In this document: piece by piece, positions 5,711 through 7,153 of the stretch
How positions within the stretch are numbered: position 1 is the first letter of the stretch
Layout of the letters: every line of letters starts with the position of its first letter
Assembly (NCBI GenBank): GCA_035252155.1
Contig: DATFDL010000595.1
Span: forward strand, 1 to 7,153
Length of the DNA stretch: 7,153 nt
Direction of reading: 5' to 3'
From: JAICLL01 sp035252155
GTDB lineage: Bacteria > Planctomycetota > Planctomycetia > Pirellulales > JAICIG01
Translations under genes and position numbers: made by a program
The notes under the pieces: model-generated
What the model was told of the DNA's origin: nothing
The model's input: only the letters and a program-made list of their open reading frames with translations
The model's database searches: none

Positions 5711-7131
5711 TGACTGCCCGCGTTGTTTACACTACGTCGTCGTTCACCAGCGCCGAGATGCCCAGCCGCTGTGGTGACGATTGTTACTCGTACTACTTCG
5801 TGCAGCGGGCGTTTCTGCCGCTGCTGAAGCGGTGGGGAGAGGTGCGCGAACTAGCTCAGCCGGCCGAGCTCGACGAAGCGGTCGCCGAGGCGCGGCTGCG
5901 GCACCCGGCGCCGGTGCACTTGAGCTTTTTGCCTCCCCAATATATGCCGCTCGCCGCCGACGCGCCCAATATCGCGTTTCCATTTTGGGAATACCCCGAC
6001 ATCCCCGACTACGACGTAGCCGGGCACGCCAACAATAACTGGCTGCGACTGGCCGAACGGCTTGATTCGCTGGTGACCGCCTGCCGGTTCACGCGCGACG
6101 CCTTTGTGAGGGCAGGGGTCCGCGTCCCAATGTCGATCGTCCCGGTGCCGATCGCCGAACCGTATTTCTCATTGCCGAGTTGGCAGCCCGATCAAAAGGG
6201 AACCCTCGAATGCCCTTGCTACGTTTTGCCGCAGCCCGACGCGCCGCGGCGAACGCTGGCAACGGTGGCGCTTTCGGCGGCGCGAAAGGCGCGGCAACGG
6301 CTGGTGGTTGGTTACCGCCAGCGAATTCGGCCGCACTTGCCCGTCGCGGTGCATCGAAGATTGGCCTCGGCCGGCCGCGGTCTGGCGCCGGCGAACGAAC
6401 CGAGGGCCGAGGTTCGCTTTCCGATTGTGTTCGCGCCCAGCGAGCGGCTGGACCTGTCGGGCGTGGTCTATACGAGCATTTTCAATCCCTTCGACATCCG
6501 CAAGGACTGGCGAACTCTGGTCGAACGTTTCTTGCGCGCCCTCAGCGATCGCGACGACGCCCTGCTGGTGCTCAAGCTGGCCGTCAGCCGGACAATGCGG
6601 CAAGAGGGGCTGCACAACCTCTTCAGCTTTTATCAGCGACTGCGCGTTCGGCATCGTTGCCGCGTGGCGGTGGTGGCGGAATATCTCTCCGATGAAGAGA
6701 TGCTGAAGTTGGCTGGCGCAAGCACCTATTACTTGAACACATCGAAAGCCGAGGGGCTTTGCATGCCGCTACAAGATGCATTGGCCGCCGGGCGGCCGGG
6801 CATCGCGCCGGCCCATACCGCCATGGCCGAGTACGTCGATGAGCGATTGGCGTTTGTCGTCCCCTCGCGCGACGAGCCCACCTATTGGCCTTGGGATCCC
6901 GAACAGCGGCTGACGACGAGCTGGCGGCGGCTTGATGCGCGGCGGCTCACTGCACAAATCCGCGAAAGTTATCGCGTGGCTCGGCATGATTTGCCCCGCT
7001 ATCGCGAGATGTCGGCCTGCGGGCGCGAGCGGATGCGCGAGCTGGCCAGCGCCGAGAAAGTCTGGCCGAAACTGAACGATGCGTTGACAAGAGCGGTGCA
7101 GCGAAACGGTTGGGAGCTACAGGCTGCGTAA
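5707..7131 (+). CDS. Divergent GT-B glycosyltransferase with EX7D motif
   Basis: The 474-residue protein starts at the ATGATG pair (5707 or 5710); the frame is open farther upstream but that part is only the shadow of the coiled-coil gene. The N-domain includes FPFWEYPDIPDY (91-102) and a TACRFTRDAFVRAG block (124-137), similar to glycosyltransferases of exopolysaccharide loci that check for acceptor-bound partners. The donor domain begins near 239 with PIVFAPSERLDLSGVVYTSIFN, then DIRKDW (Arg265-Lys266), the strand LLVLKLAV, and YYLNTSKAEGLCMPLQDALAAG. In this last block Glu349 pairs at the EX7E spacing with Asp357, a conservative change of the second glutamate. Residues about 165-235 form an Arg/Ala-rich insert between the domains (AARKARQRLVVGYRQRIRPH), possibly a membrane-touching helix. 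Family membership is clear; donor and acceptor are not. It follows the coiled-coil gene by 13 bases, hence one operon. It ends Gln-Ala-Ala. Confidence 0.88.
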   Translation: MMTARVVYTTSSFTSAEMPSRCGDDCYSYYFVQRAFLPLLKRWGEVRELAQPAELDEAVAEARLRHPAPVHLSFLPPQYMPLAADAPNIAFPFWEYPDIPDYDVAGHANNNWLRLAERLDSLVTACRFTRDAFVRAGVRVPMSIVPVPIAEPYFSLPSWQPDQKGTLECPCYVLPQPDAPRRTLATVALSAARKARQRLVVGYRQRIRPHLPVAVHRRLASAGRGLAPANEPRAEVRFPIVFAPSERLDLSGVVYTSIFNPFDIRKDWRTLVERFLRALSDRDDALLVLKLAVSRTMRQEGLHNLFSFYQRLRVRHRCRVAVVAEYLSDEEMLKLAGASTYYLNTSKAEGLCMPLQDALAAGRPGIAPAHTAMAEYVDERLAFVVPSRDEPTYWPWDPEQRLTTSWRRLDARRLTAQIRESYRVARHDLPRYREMSACGRERMRELASAEKVWPKLNDALTRAVQRNGWELQAA

Positions 7132-7153
7132 AAGAGACGCGGTGGCTGGGGCA

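Overview
The window is a GC-rich stretch of a polysaccharide (exopolysaccharide or O-antigen type) locus, most likely from a planctomycete. That assignment rests on the overall coding style and on three families of intergenic palindromes that resemble dispersed repeats I associate with Pirellulales-like genomes. It is a recollection, not a database result. Six protein genes are supported: one on the minus strand at the left and five on the plus strand.

Layout. Positions 1-26 hold the cut end of a palindromic repeat. A complete GT-B glycosyltransferase (76-1245, minus) follows. A 554-bp divergent gap (1246-1799) carries one full 91-bp palindrome (1385-1475) and a tandem pair of short hairpin repeats (1508-1575). 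Next is a GDP-mannose 4,6-dehydratase, gmd (1800-2792, plus). The next gap is about 300 bp and is filled by a double palindrome (2844-3034). After it comes a half-sized glycosyltransferase (3094-3753) whose stop overlaps the GTG start of a full-length GT4-type glycosyltransferase (3750-5039). A second copy of the 90-bp palindrome (5095-5184) separates this pair from a last two-gene unit: a small helical/coiled-coil protein of unknown function (5253-5693) and a large divergent GT-B glycosyltransferase (5707-7131). Only 22 bases follow, and they hold nothing I can identify.

How the genes fit together. gmd makes GDP-4-keto-6-deoxy-D-mannose, the branch-point precursor of GDP-fucose, GDP-rhamnose and related 6-deoxyhexoses. 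The glycosyltransferases would assemble the glycan on a lipid carrier at the cytoplasmic face of the membrane. The enzyme that uses the gmd product (fucose synthase or Rmd-type reductase) and any export or polymerisation genes are not in the window.

The most unusual points are these. All six proteins end in Ala-Ala, using several different codon pairs and all three stop codons. A glycosyltransferase seems to have lost its nucleotide-sugar-binding domain while keeping a translationally coupled position. The left-hand glycosyltransferase gene is flanked by a perfect 26-bp inverted repeat. Three palindrome families fill every sizeable intergenic gap. No tRNA, rRNA, CRISPR array, transposase or convincing rho-independent terminator was seen.
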